DNA from: Lentisphaerota bacterium
GTDB taxonomy: Bacteria > Verrucomicrobiota > Lentisphaeria > Victivallales > Victivallaceae
Assembly (NCBI GenBank): GCA_015061745.1
Contig: SUWB01000006.1
Location: 38,920 to 102,919, forward strand
Direction: 5' to 3'
Length of the DNA: 64,000 nt
In this document: positions 1-8,359 of the stretch, piece by piece
Numbering within the stretch: position 1 is the first letter of the stretch
Layout: every line of letters starts with the position of its first letter
Notes under the pieces: generated by a model
The model's input: the letters and a program-made list of their open reading frames with translations, nothing else
Told to the model about the DNA's origin: nothing
Databases searched by the model: none
Translations under genes and position numbers: made by a program

Positions 1-24
1 CGCCGTGCTTACGCCGGCTGCTGA
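1..24 (+). CDS. possible 3' end of an upstream gene
   Basis: Frame 1 reads a few codons ending in RRAYAGC and a TGA at 22-24, immediately before a strong terminator hairpin at 38-89. That placement suggests the tail of a plus-strand gene whose body lies outside the window. Too little is visible to identify it, and another reading frame also stays open past the hairpin, so this is a weak call. Confidence 0.2.
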   Translation, partial: RRAYAGC

Positions 25-37
25 ATATAAAAGCATT

Positions 38-89
38 AAAAAAACTGTCCTGCGTTCCGTTTCATACGGAAGACACAGGGCAGTTTTTT
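38..89. terminator. bidirectional intrinsic terminator
   Basis: Long imperfect hairpin. The outer stem pairs ACTGTCCTG with CAGGGCAGT (one G-T wobble), the inner stem pairs TTCCGT with ACGGAA around a TTCAT loop, and it is flanked by A-runs on the left and a T-run on the right. It can end transcription from the left (plus strand) and also the minus-strand operon that finishes with the M55 peptidase at 110. Confidence 0.75.
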
Positions 90-109
90 GTTGGATGAAA
101 AAAGTTTTT

Positions 110-937
110 TCAGCTTAAAGTCGAAGGTGCATTCATTGCCGCAATGAAGCTTGTCGGATGCCGCCGAAAGAGTACGGAAGGCAGATCCGGATTTTTCTCT
201 GATTTGCGGAATCTTGTAACGATTTCATAGGGGGGCGCAATGACTTTTGTCTTAAAAGAATCCGGAGCCGTTTTCAACTTGATTGCTGCCTCTTTTGCCC
301 CTGTCCGTAGCAGTTCCCGGGAACGGGCGGGGGAAAGGTGGATCGCTGAAAGTTTCGCTCTGCTGTAACTTTCTGCTGTGACATCTTCCAGGCCTTCTTC
401 ACTGTTGCATCCCCGCTTGACAGCTGCGGTAATGACACCGGGGGCGAGGGCTTCAGCTTCTCTGGTAAAGGCTTCTTCTCCGGCAGCAAAAATGACGGGA
501 ACTTTCAATTCTGCGGCACAGAGGGCCAATTGTCCGAATTCCCCTACGGCAATGCCGTTTGCGGTTGCTTCAAAGACTTCAAAACTGCCTGTATGGGAAA
601 TATGACTGTAAGGCGTCCGGGACATAGCGTGCTGGCCCACCCAGGCGATGCCGTCAAAACTGTCGTCAAGCGTAAAGGGCCAAATGGGGGAAGCTGCTCC
701 CCGCTGCAGTTCAACTCTTTCGTCCAGGAGTTCCGGATCAATGGCTCCCGGGCCGTGACCGTCCACCACCCGGATCTCTGTGGCTCCGCCTGCAAAAAAA
801 CCTTCGACAGCCGCATTGGTTTCAAGAGTCAGCAGTTTTTTTGCCTTTTCATAATAGGGGGATGAAAGAGTGCACCAGTCGGCAAAGTTCATTACGCCTG
901 CGACTCCTTCAAGGTCGGTGACGATCATAATTTTCAT
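110..937 (-). CDS. M55 family D-aminopeptidase (DppA-like)
   Basis: Zinc-dependent cytoplasmic peptidase of family M55, which releases N-terminal D-amino acids from short peptides such as D-Ala-D-Ala. The 275-residue product has the length of Bacillus subtilis DppA, and all five expected metal ligands can be seen: Asp8 and Glu10 in TDLEGVAG, His61 in VVDGHG, His103 in WVGQHA and Glu133 in VGEFG. I start at the ATG at 937, which has a good GGAGGAAC ribosome-binding site; the open frame extends 15 codons further but through a terminator hairpin. It is the last gene of a minus-strand set after an IclR regulator and an FAD oxidoreductase. No signal peptide is visible. The family assignment is secure; the natural substrate (peptidoglycan peptides or dietary D-peptides) is inference. 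Confidence 0.88.
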   Translation of the reverse strand: MKIMIVTDLEGVAGVMNFADWCTLSSPYYEKAKKLLTLETNAAVEGFFAGGATEIRVVDGHGPGAIDPELLDERVELQRGAASPIWPFTLDDSFDGIAWVGQHAMSRTPYSHISHTGSFEVFEATANGIAVGEFGQLALCAAELKVPVIFAAGEEAFTREAEALAPGVITAAVKRGCNSEEGLEDVTAESYSRAKLSAIHLSPARSRELLRTGAKEAAIKLKTAPDSFKTKVIAPPYEIVTRFRKSEKNPDLPSVLFRRHPTSFIAAMNAPSTLS

Positions 938-965
938 AAGTTGTTCCTCCGGAAAATGCGGGAAT

Positions 966-1016
966 AAAAAAACGATCCCCATACACTGTGTAATATAACA
1001 CCCGGGGATCGTTTTT
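966..1016 (-). terminator. hairpin between oxidoreductase and M55 gene
   Basis: Inverted repeat AAACGATCCCC / GGGGATCGTTT with a loop of about 20 nt and A/T runs on both sides, so it can act in either orientation. On the minus strand it follows the stop of the FAD oxidoreductase (1034) by about 17 nt and precedes the M55 start (937). It would terminate or attenuate read-through into the M55 gene. Confidence 0.7.
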
Positions 1017-1033
1017 ACAAGAAGGAAAATGGA

Positions 1034-2593
1034 TTATTCCAGATTGGTACCCACATCACCGCCGTTGTCGGTGTAACCGTTCTTGTTCAGATACTGTTCC
1101 ATACGTTCAGCTTCGATGGCACGGACGTCGACCATATATTTTATTGCTGCTTCTTCGGTCAGAACAACGTTCATCTGGCCCGTAGGATTGTTTTCAGGAT
1201 AGATCAGATCCTGAGGAGTGAGCTTGGTGCTTCCGGGAATATTAGCGGAACCGTAGGCAGGATTATTAAACAAATTGATACCCATTTCCACCAGGCGGGT
1301 ACGGAGTTTCTGCACATCCAGCTGACGGACGGTCACATTGTCTTTGACTGAAAGGGCAGCGGCAGTACCGGCGGCCTGTCCCATATTGAGACATTCCAGC
1401 ACCAGACGGATACCGCTCTGGCCCATAAAGTCAGCGGAAACATTACGGCCTGCCACAAGCATATTTTCAATGTTTTTGGTCACAAGGGCACGATAGGGGA
1501 TCTCGCGCCATTTGCCGGGATTGACATAACACTTTTCTTCCACGCCATCGGCATTTTTACGGATGATGTGTTTGATGTGACCGGGATCGGTGGGGTGGTG
1601 GGCATCAAAGGCGTGCATAGCACGGGCGACGGCATCGTCGAAGCGGGCACCGTCCACCAGGTCATCAGCGGTGACTTTGTAATCGCACATAATACGGCGG
1701 GATTCACGGACACCCAGCAGAGGAGCTGAGTCGATGAGCCAGGCATCGGCGAAACCGGGCAGATATCTGCGGCAGAAACCGATGGTCCACTGGCACTGCT
1801 GACGCTGTTCGATGAGCTGACGGGTCAGGTCGAAACCGTCCAGACAGCGGCAGTTGCGGCTGTGGGCGTAGCAGATGTAATATTCAGCGTGTTTGGGATC
1901 ACGGCCCGGCACTTTGACCAGCCAGTTGACCCGCTTGTCGATCATATAGGGATATTCTTTATTTTCGAGGGCCTTCTCGATGGATTCACGCCAGACGGTG
2001 GCAAGGGAGATATTGGCCAGTTCTTCGCTGTTCACGTTACCGACGTGCATCACCAGACTGGTGGCCTGATTGTAGTTGTTCAGTTCGGGGCAGCCGCATT
2101 CAAAGGGGACACCGGCATAGGCGGCAAGGTCGCCGTCACCGGAAGCGTCCACAGAACGTTTGGCTTTAATGGCCTGGAAGCCGCTCTTGTTAAAGATCAC
2201 AGCACCCACAGCGGTATTGTTTTCAACGATGGCATCCACGATACTGGTGCAGTAGAGGATCTCAACACCTTCTTTGAGCAGCATCTGTTCAAGGATGACT
2301 TTGGCTTTTTCCAGGTCGAGAAAACGTCCGACCACAGCACCGTTCTGCTTCAGGGCGTGGAAAAGTTCAAAACCGATACCTTCGATGTAGCTGAAGGTCA
2401 GAGCCACATACCCCATAGTGACCAGACCGCCCAGAGCGGAAAGCTGTTCCACCAGGATGACCTTGGCACCGTTGCGGGCGGCACACATAGCAGCACCGAA
2501 ACCGGCATAACCGCCACCTGCCACCAGAACATCGACTTCACGGACGACGGGAATTTCTTTATTCCCCCAGCTGATTGTTTTGATTTCGCTCAT
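1034..2593 (-). CDS. FAD-dependent oxidoreductase
   Basis: 519-residue flavoprotein of the FAD_oxidored (PF12831-type) family. An N-terminal dinucleotide-binding motif (VLVAGGGYAGFGAA, about residues 23-36) is followed by the acidic end of beta-2 (VEQ), then a conserved DASGDGDLAAYAGVPFE segment and a C-terminal FAD-contact region reading NMLVAGRNVSADFMGQSGIR. There is no signal peptide, so it is cytoplasmic. The start is the ATG at 2593, preceded by AAGGAAAA. It lies 17 nt downstream of an IclR regulator and before an M55 peptidase, so it is probably the enzyme controlled by that regulator. Relatives are common in Lentisphaerota and Planctomycetes near sugar-acid and glycan genes, but the substrate cannot be told from sequence. 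Confidence 0.8.
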   Translation of the reverse strand: MSEIKTISWGNKEIPVVREVDVLVAGGGYAGFGAAMCAARNGAKVILVEQLSALGGLVTMGYVALTFSYIEGIGFELFHALKQNGAVVGRFLDLEKAKVILEQMLLKEGVEILYCTSIVDAIVENNTAVGAVIFNKSGFQAIKAKRSVDASGDGDLAAYAGVPFECGCPELNNYNQATSLVMHVGNVNSEELANISLATVWRESIEKALENKEYPYMIDKRVNWLVKVPGRDPKHAEYYICYAHSRNCRCLDGFDLTRQLIEQRQQCQWTIGFCRRYLPGFADAWLIDSAPLLGVRESRRIMCDYKVTADDLVDGARFDDAVARAMHAFDAHHPTDPGHIKHIIRKNADGVEEKCYVNPGKWREIPYRALVTKNIENMLVAGRNVSADFMGQSGIRLVLECLNMGQAAGTAAALSVKDNVTVRQLDVQKLRTRLVEMGINLFNNPAYGSANIPGSTKLTPQDLIYPENNPTGQMNVVLTEEAAIKYMVDVRAIEAERMEQYLNKNGYTDNGGDVGTNLE

Positions 2594-2610
2594 TTTTTGT
2601 TTTCCTTGGG

Positions 2611-3336
2611 TTATTCAAAACGTTGTGCTGCCTGATGCAGCAATTCAAGAAACTTCTCTTTTTTATTTTTATCAGCAGCCCTGCTGCCGATACCGATGGC
2701 CAGCGGCATCGCTTCGGGCGTTTCCCGGGGAGCCGCACAGGCAATATAGTAATTGGAAGCATTCCTCCGGCAGACCTCTGCATAGTTCTGACGGCGGATT
2801 TTTTCCAATTCTGCAAGCAATGACTCCTGATCTGCTGATGCTTCGGGCCATTCCTGTTCAGAAGGCAGCCCCAGATTGTCGATGATCCTGAGCCGCAGGG
2901 AGGCCGGAGCATTGGCAAGAAGCACTCTGCCCGTGGCATTGCCGTAGAAATTTTCCTCATCCGGAGCCGTCGGCGTCAGCCGGGTCACACGGAATGTGCA
3001 GCAGGAAAAAAGCCGTCTGTACTTGCTGTCCCGTATGGTCGCCACCGTCACATTGCCACCGCTGGCGGTGGTAATGTCAACAGCAATGGATTCAATCAAT
3101 TTCTGCTGCCGGAGTTTTTCATCACGCTCACCGGAAAGGTCGCTGAAAAGGGGACCGATATGGTATTCTCCTTTACTGTCCCGCAGAAGCAGTCCTGTTT
3201 CCACCATTGAACGCAGCATTTGACACAAGGCCGATTTTTTACTGCCTGTTGCTGTGCAAAGTGTTTTCAAAGTGCAATGCTCCTGAGAAGCCACAAGTTT
3301 AAGCACCTGAACAGTTTTTTTTATGACCAGACCCAT
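2611..3336 (-). CDS. IclR family transcriptional regulator
   Basis: 241-residue regulator with an N-terminal winged helix-turn-helix (about residues 5-60, including LKTLCTATGSKKSALCQMLRSMVETGLL) and a C-terminal GAF-like effector domain (about 75-240), the normal IclR layout and length. It is the first gene of the minus-strand trio with the FAD oxidoreductase and M55 peptidase, so local control is likely. The ATG at 3336 has an AAGGAG box, but at an unusually long distance (about 15 nt). The upstream gap 3337-3492 is A/T rich; the best promoter I can see there is a TATATT at 3377-3382 on the minus strand with a poor -35 (TGGCAA), so I do not list it separately. Confidence 0.87.
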   Translation of the reverse strand: MGLVIKKTVQVLKLVASQEHCTLKTLCTATGSKKSALCQMLRSMVETGLLLRDSKGEYHIGPLFSDLSGERDEKLRQQKLIESIAVDITTASGGNVTVATIRDSKYRRLFSCCTFRVTRLTPTAPDEENFYGNATGRVLLANAPASLRLRIIDNLGLPSEQEWPEASADQESLLAELEKIRRQNYAEVCRRNASNYYIACAAPRETPEAMPLAIGIGSRAADKNKKEKFLELLHQAAQRFE

Positions 3337-3492
3337 AAGTCTATGAAAAAACTCCTTTTTATTTCTTCATAAAAGTAATATACACGGAAGAAAAAAAGAT
3401 TGCCAGTTAAAAAAGACAGGAAAATAAAAAAATATTGAAAAGTTTAAAATAATTAAACGTCAATCCTTTCCCGTTCCGGGGAAGATCCGCAC

Positions 3493-3527
3493 AAAAAAAG
3501 CCGGAACCTGTGAAGATCCCGGCCTTT
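3493..3527 (-). terminator. intrinsic terminator of the esterase operon
   Basis: On the minus strand AAAGGCCGGG and CCGGCTTTTTTT form a stem with a run of T after it, 20 nt beyond the stop of the last gene in the exported-esterase operon (3547). Confidence 0.75.
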
Positions 3528-3546
3528 TGATCAGCATACGGCGTAA

Positions 3547-4077
3547 TCAGTAAGTAATGACCACATCAGTAATGGCAAAGATATCCTTGAGACCGATATT
3601 GGGGTAGTCAAAACCGAAATGGACATAGGCACTGACTGCTTTGGCAGGAACGGGAGCTTCCTTGGTCACGCTCTGCCACTCACCTGTGGCAACCGGCATC
3701 GTCAGCGGAACGGCAGGAGTGACCTCTTTGTTGGCAGCATCATACCAGCGAACAGCACTGTTCCACCAGCCGCCGCCGGTATAGCCCTTCATACCTTTGG
3801 TAGCAAGAAAGGTGAATTTGACGGTAATGGATTTTTTCCCTTTGACAGAAAATCGGGGCGTTGCCAGGCTGAGAGCTGTATCCGCAGGTTTGGTTTTGGG
3901 GGCAAGAGTAACAACCGTTGCCTTTTTACCTTTGAACTCTTTGGTTTCAAATTGCAGTCTTTTGCTGTGGTTGCGGATCTCTTTCCAGGGCGTTGCCGCA
4001 TTGAAATCGATCTTGAGTTCTGCTGCGAAACTTGCTGCAGCAAAAAGGACAGCGGTCAGGAGTAACATCTTTTTCAT
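3547..4077 (-). CDS. small exported protein, predicted beta-sandwich
   Basis: 176 residues beginning with a clear Sec signal peptide (MKKMLLLTAVLFAAASFAAE, cleavage near residue 18). The mature part alternates short hydrophobic strands with aromatic residues (GGGWWNSAVRWYDAAN, SAYVHFGFDY), a pattern typical of carbohydrate-binding jelly rolls. I cannot assign a family and claim no enzymatic motif. It is the last gene of a four-gene minus-strand operon encoding three exported acetylesterases and is followed by a terminator. A role as a glycan-binding accessory to the esterases is inference from context and fold impression only. Confidence 0.6.
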   Translation of the reverse strand: MKKMLLLTAVLFAAASFAAELKIDFNAATPWKEIRNHSKRLQFETKEFKGKKATVVTLAPKTKPADTALSLATPRFSVKGKKSITVKFTFLATKGMKGYTGGGWWNSAVRWYDAANKEVTPAVPLTMPVATGEWQSVTKEAPVPAKAVSAYVHFGFDYPNIGLKDIFAITDVVITY

Positions 4078-4110
4078 AATAAAAATTTCCTTTCTTTAAT
4101 GAGTTTGTGA

Positions 4111-4830
4111 TTATTTGAAACAGGCGGCAATGCTGAGTTTCTGCTGTTTGGCTGCATTGACAAACAGTTTGGAAATTTCTTCAGCACCCTGTTTGTTTAC
4201 GTGAGTGATATCATTTTTACGTTTGGGATCGCCGGAAGTACACATAAAGAGTTTGCGGGTCGCATCCTTTTTAAGTGTATTGAAAAGTTTGACAGTTGCT
4301 CCGTTAAGGTCGATCAGTTCAACCTTTTCAGCTTTGGCAACGGCAGTTGAGGCATTGCAGTAATTTTTGAGGTTGCCCACAACGATGACACCCTGCTTGT
4401 TGAAAGAAGCACGGGCAATGCTGGTGGCAATAATGGGAGTTGCTCCCTTGGCACGGACATCAGCAATAAATTTTTTCAAATTGGCATCATAAGTTCCGCC
4501 GGGAACGGTGTGCTTTTTGGCATTTTTCTTATTGCCGTCGTTGTGTCCGAACTGGATGACCACAAAGTCGCCTTTTTTGACTTTTGCAATAAGTTTGTCC
4601 CACGCTTTGGTGTCAATAAAGGTTTTGGTACTGGCTCCGGAAATGGCCAGATTGTTGACCTTGACTCCGGCTTTGCAGAATCCCTGGAGCACCTGTCCCC
4701 AGCCGGTCAGAGGGGCACGAGTTGCAGGATAACTTGCACAGGTGGAGTCTCCGGCAAGAAAGATATCCGCACCAGAGAGAATTGAGCCGCAAAGAGCAAC
4801 AACTGCGAGTGTCAATACGTTTTTGATCAT
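4111..4830 (-). CDS. exported SGNH esterase, rhamnogalacturonan acetylesterase-like (CE12)
   Basis: 239 residues with a Sec signal peptide (about 1-20) followed at once by the SGNH block I, FLAGDSTCASY, with Ser29 as nucleophile. Block III is QFGHNDG and the C-terminal catalytic Asp-x-x-His is DITHVN. The spacing and the early RAPLTGWGQVL stretch match CE12 rhamnogalacturonan/xylan acetylesterases, which remove acetyl groups from pectin or xylan. The start is the ATG at 4830 with AAGGAAAA upstream; the longer frame to 4884 would put 18 polar residues before the signal peptide and overlap the previous gene. It is third in an operon of exported esterases. Family is fairly sure; the exact polysaccharide is inferred. 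Confidence 0.83.
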   Translation of the reverse strand: MIKNVLTLAVVALCGSILSGADIFLAGDSTCASYPATRAPLTGWGQVLQGFCKAGVKVNNLAISGASTKTFIDTKAWDKLIAKVKKGDFVVIQFGHNDGNKKNAKKHTVPGGTYDANLKKFIADVRAKGATPIIATSIARASFNKQGVIVVGNLKNYCNASTAVAKAEKVELIDLNGATVKLFNTLKKDATRKLFMCTSGDPKRKNDITHVNKQGAEEISKLFVNAAKQQKLSIAACFK

Positions 4831-4858
4831 TTTTTTCTTTTCCTTGAAATTGTGTTGT

Positions 4859-6217
4859 TTATTTCTTATCAGCAAGCTGGTCAATAAGATATTTGCTGAT
4901 CATTTCAGAATATCCTTCGGGGCTGTCGCCGTGACCGTTGCGGATCTTTGCAAAGAAAGTTTTTTTGCCTTCCGGAATGGCATTGTAGAAAGAGTAAACA
5001 CCGGTGGGAGGACAGGAACGGTCGATGTAACCTGCAGTCACCAGTACGGGGCATTTGATTCTGGGGGCGAAATAGACCAGATCAAAGTAGTCGGTGACCT
5101 TCCAGTTGTTTTTCCACTCTTTGGCCGCAGAACCGTATCTGCCTTCCAGGTGTGCGTTGATCTCACAGGATGAGGGTACGCCGAGGAAGGCCGCTTTGAG
5201 CGGGAAGAAAGCCGCAATGTAGGCCCCGATTTTTCCCCCGTGACTGGCTCCGCTGAAAAGCACTTTTGTTTTGTCGATCTCAGGGCGTTCTGCTACCGCA
5301 TTCAGCAGTCTCAGGCAGCCGTGGATCGTGGGATAGGCGTAGAATTTCTTGGGGGAGGGGGCTTTATAGTTAATGATGATATAGCGGCGCAATCCCAGCT
5401 CTTTAAGAAATTTCTTGTGCATCGTGCGAGCCTCCTGCCGGGTCATCGCAGGACGGTAGGGAGGCAGGTGATAGTAGAGTACGGCCATAGGCTGTTTAAA
5501 AGATCTGGCAAGTCTGATTGCTATATTGGGGTGTGAAGCAGCGGTCGCATAAGCTTCACCGCCGCCGAAATAGACCATCAAGGGAATTTTACCCTTGACT
5601 TTTTTAGGTGCAGTATAAAGGGCGTAGGCCCTTTTCCCATTCACATTGGCACAGCTCAGGATAAAACTGTTGTAATCCGGGTTGGGGTTGATCGGTTCCG
5701 CTTTCAGATCCAGGGGCAGTTTTGCCGCTTCTTTGAAAGAATCTGCCCAGAACTTGTCAAAATCCGCAGGAGCTTTTCTGGCATAGCGGATCTTTTCCGG
5801 AGCGACGGCCACCGCCTGACGGGCGACTGCACCGTAACTCCGGGCGGTGCACATCAGGAAACCCGGGTAGGAAAGTGAAGATGTTACAACAGCAGGAGAT
5901 TTCACAGTCAGAGTCTTGAAAATCTTTTGATCGCTTCCGTCAAGGGAAATGACCACAGAAATCGGTTTGTCTGAGGTGGAAGTAATGGCGAATTTTACCG
6001 TTTCACCTTCTTTGACCACGTGGGAAGCAGGAGTGCAGGTGATGTTCAGTTTAGGAGCAGTTCTTTTAGCCTTTTTGCCCGATTGGGAAGCAACTTGCTT
6101 TTTGACCTCTTTACTTTTGGCGGGGGCCGCTTGCTTTGAGGCCTCTTTTTGAGGCGCAGGAGCTGCTGCGAGGCCAAGGACGCTCAAAGAGAGCAGACAG
6201 AGTGAGATTTTTTTCAT
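4859..6217 (-). CDS. exported acetyl xylan esterase-like hydrolase (CE7) with N-terminal Ig-like domain
   Basis: 452-residue exported alpha/beta hydrolase. After a signal peptide (1-19) comes a Lys/Ala/Gln-rich linker (20-55), an Ig-like beta domain (about 56-140) and a CE7/AXE1-type catalytic domain beginning with FDKFWADSF. The catalytic triad can be read as Ser325 in GASHGG, Asp399 in AGYIDRSCPP and His429 in RNGHGD. CE7 enzymes deacetylate xylo-oligosaccharides and similar substrates. The gene starts 12 nt after the SASA esterase and precedes the CE12-like esterase, so the three are co-transcribed. The charged Lys-rich linker is unusual and may help keep the enzyme at the cell surface (inference). 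Confidence 0.83.
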   Translation of the reverse strand: MKKISLCLLSLSVLGLAAAPAPQKEASKQAAPAKSKEVKKQVASQSGKKAKRTAPKLNITCTPASHVVKEGETVKFAITSTSDKPISVVISLDGSDQKIFKTLTVKSPAVVTSSLSYPGFLMCTARSYGAVARQAVAVAPEKIRYARKAPADFDKFWADSFKEAAKLPLDLKAEPINPNPDYNSFILSCANVNGKRAYALYTAPKKVKGKIPLMVYFGGGEAYATAASHPNIAIRLARSFKQPMAVLYYHLPPYRPAMTRQEARTMHKKFLKELGLRRYIIINYKAPSPKKFYAYPTIHGCLRLLNAVAERPEIDKTKVLFSGASHGGKIGAYIAAFFPLKAAFLGVPSSCEINAHLEGRYGSAAKEWKNNWKVTDYFDLVYFAPRIKCPVLVTAGYIDRSCPPTGVYSFYNAIPEGKKTFFAKIRNGHGDSPEGYSEMISKYLIDQLADKK

Positions 6218-6229
6218 AGAAATATATCT

Positions 6230-8188
6230 TTACTTTTGGGGAATGAGGATCGCTGCAAAAGGAGCCGCAGGGAAGCCTGCTTTGTTGTACAAATTGGTGT
6301 TGGGATTATTCTGCCAGGCGTAGCGGACTGCCGCAGGTTCAGGAACTTTGCTTGAGGAAACAACAACAGTATCCTTGTCGATGACTGCTTTGTCTGCCCA
6401 ATACCATTTTTTATCCTTGCCGCAGACGGCAAAACCTTCAAGCTGGGTGTTGGGAGCGTTGCGTACCAGAGGAGCCTTTTTGCCCTGACGCTTCACAACA
6501 TCATAAAAAGCAGGCACAGGAGCGGCAACAAGACCGCCGTAAAGATTGTTCCAACTGATCCGCACAGAGCTGCCCTCACGGACAACTTTTGTCACCGCCG
6601 GACTTGCATAGGGGACTTTTTTACCATACACTTTGGCAAGGGCAATGGCAGCGAGTCTTTCGCCGGGAACGACTTTGTTGATGGGGTGGATGTCGCCGGA
6701 TTCGCCCACATCAATGAGAATGGCCTGACCGGTATGGGGGACGTCAAGGGCAGCTGTCTGGGCGGCTCTCAAATAGGACCAGGAGGGGTCGTCGGCAGGG
6801 TTTTTGCTCTTGTAATAAAAGTTGGGCAGCTGGCACCAGTAGAAAGGCAGATCAGCTGTTTCAAAGGCTTTTCGCCAATCCTTTACAAGAGCCCGCTGCA
6901 AAGCGGCATACTCATTGTGGCGTCTGGAATTGGATTCCCCCTGATACCAGATGACACCGTCAAGGGCGTAGGGAGCGATCGGAGCGATACAGCCGTTATA
7001 GACACGCTGACCGTTGAAAAATTCTCTGGGGGGGATGCCGGGATTTTTCGGGGCGGGAGCGGCTTTTCCGGTGTAGGCTTTTTCCTGATAGAACTCCCAT
7101 TCAACGCCGTCAAAGCTCTGCTGGCAAATGACCACAGCCTGGTGGAGAGTTGTTCTGTTGTTCAGGGGATTGTAGAAACGGAACATAAATTCGTGTTTCC
7201 CGGGAGCAAGTTTCGGAACTTTGAATTTGGGATAAATGTTCCGGACACATTTTTCAAGAGGCCAGTCGGCGATTTTTTTGCCGTCGCACCAGACGGTGAA
7301 AGGCTCTTTGTGACGGGGCATCGTAATGGTAAAGACCTTGTGGTTTGCAGGAATCGTTACGGTACGGCGTACCCAGACAACACCGCCGGGAAGACGGCCG
7401 GTGGCAGATTTTTTCCACACTGCATTGGCTGCGGGATATTTGAGAGGAGTGTCCTGACGGTTGTTGGCCTTTTCCCACACGGCCCGGTCGGCAATATATT
7501 TTTTGACGGCGGCAGGATAAAGTTTCAGGCGTTTTGAAACATCGGCATCCCGCTCAAGAACGGCAGGAACAGACTCTTTCAAAGCTCCGATGGTCATCCA
7601 GGTTTCAATGGGAGAACCACCCCAGGCGTTATTGATCAGCCCCACAGGGGTTTTGAGTTCTTTAAGAAGTTTCACGCCGAAATAGTAGGCGACTGCGGAA
7701 AAACTCGCAATATTTGCTGTATCAGCATAAACCCATTTGCCGGGGCCGTAGAACTGAGGCGTGGCAGCACTGCGGGAAGAGGCATTGAAACTGCGCAGAC
7801 GGCTGCCGGCGGGTTTGGCTTTGACTGCAGCATAACCTTCGCTGCGGGGCATACGCAGATCCATATTGGACTGTCCGGAACAGAGCCATACTTCACCAAC
7901 AAGCACATCTTTGATGACCAGATTGTTGATCTTGAGTTCAAAGGGACCTTCAGGGGAGTTGGCCAGATTCAGATCCACCCGCCATTTTCCGTCTTTACCG
8001 GCGGCGGTGGTACGTTTCTGACCGTTGAATTCCACAGTGACTTTTTCACCGGGAGCCGCTTTGCCGAAAACCGGCACCTTGGCACGCCGGGCAAGAACTG
8101 CGTGATCAGAGAAAATCGTCGGAAGTTTTACTGCCGCACTGAGGGAAAATGCAGCAGCAGCGAAAATAAGAGCAAAAACTTTCTTCAT
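6230..8188 (-). CDS. exported sialate O-acetylesterase-type protein (SASA)
   Basis: 652 residues. A Sec signal peptide (1-19) is followed by an Ig/Big-like domain (about 25-95) and a SASA/SGNH catalytic region: Ser107 in LCSGQSNMDLRM, the conserved GVIWYQGESNS, and the late GESGDIHPINK carrying the catalytic His. An inserted beta domain with VVWVRRTVTIP is also visible, typical of family members of about 650 residues. These enzymes remove O-acetyl groups from sialic acids or plant glycans. The start is the ATG at 8188 with an AAGGT box, and a strong promoter lies 43 nt upstream. First gene of the exported-esterase operon. Substrate uncertain: host mucin and plant hemicellulose are both plausible. 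Confidence 0.85.
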   Translation of the reverse strand: MKKVFALIFAAAAFSLSAAVKLPTIFSDHAVLARRAKVPVFGKAAPGEKVTVEFNGQKRTTAAGKDGKWRVDLNLANSPEGPFELKINNLVIKDVLVGEVWLCSGQSNMDLRMPRSEGYAAVKAKPAGSRLRSFNASSRSAATPQFYGPGKWVYADTANIASFSAVAYYFGVKLLKELKTPVGLINNAWGGSPIETWMTIGALKESVPAVLERDADVSKRLKLYPAAVKKYIADRAVWEKANNRQDTPLKYPAANAVWKKSATGRLPGGVVWVRRTVTIPANHKVFTITMPRHKEPFTVWCDGKKIADWPLEKCVRNIYPKFKVPKLAPGKHEFMFRFYNPLNNRTTLHQAVVICQQSFDGVEWEFYQEKAYTGKAAPAPKNPGIPPREFFNGQRVYNGCIAPIAPYALDGVIWYQGESNSRRHNEYAALQRALVKDWRKAFETADLPFYWCQLPNFYYKSKNPADDPSWSYLRAAQTAALDVPHTGQAILIDVGESGDIHPINKVVPGERLAAIALAKVYGKKVPYASPAVTKVVREGSSVRISWNNLYGGLVAAPVPAFYDVVKRQGKKAPLVRNAPNTQLEGFAVCGKDKKWYWADKAVIDKDTVVVSSSKVPEPAAVRYAWQNNPNTNLYNKAGFPAAPFAAILIPQK

Positions 8189-8230
8189 CTTGCATACCTT
8201 TTGGTTAAGTGAAAAGTGGTCGTTGCTTAT

Positions 8231-8259
8231 AAGATACTTCACAAAAGGGGAATTGTCAA
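8231..8259 (-). promoter_or_regulatory. promoter of the exported-esterase operon
   Basis: On the minus strand TTGACA (8254-8259), a 17-bp spacer, then TATCTT (8231-8236). The -35 is perfect and the start of transcription should fall near 8225, about 37 nt before the ATG at 8188. Confidence 0.8.
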
Positions 8260-8301
8260 TAGAAAAAATGAAAATTGAAACATATACACTGCAAAATAAA
8301 G

Positions 8302-8334
8302 AAAAACGCCCCGGAAAAATTCCGGAGCGTTTTT
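8302..8334 (-). terminator. intrinsic terminator of nifJ
   Basis: AAAAACGC and GCGTTTTT flank a CCGGAA / TTCCGG stem. It lies about 26 nt beyond the PFOR stop (8360) on the minus strand. Confidence 0.8.
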
Positions 8335-8359
8335 AACTGCTTGTAATGTCAGTCGTTGA

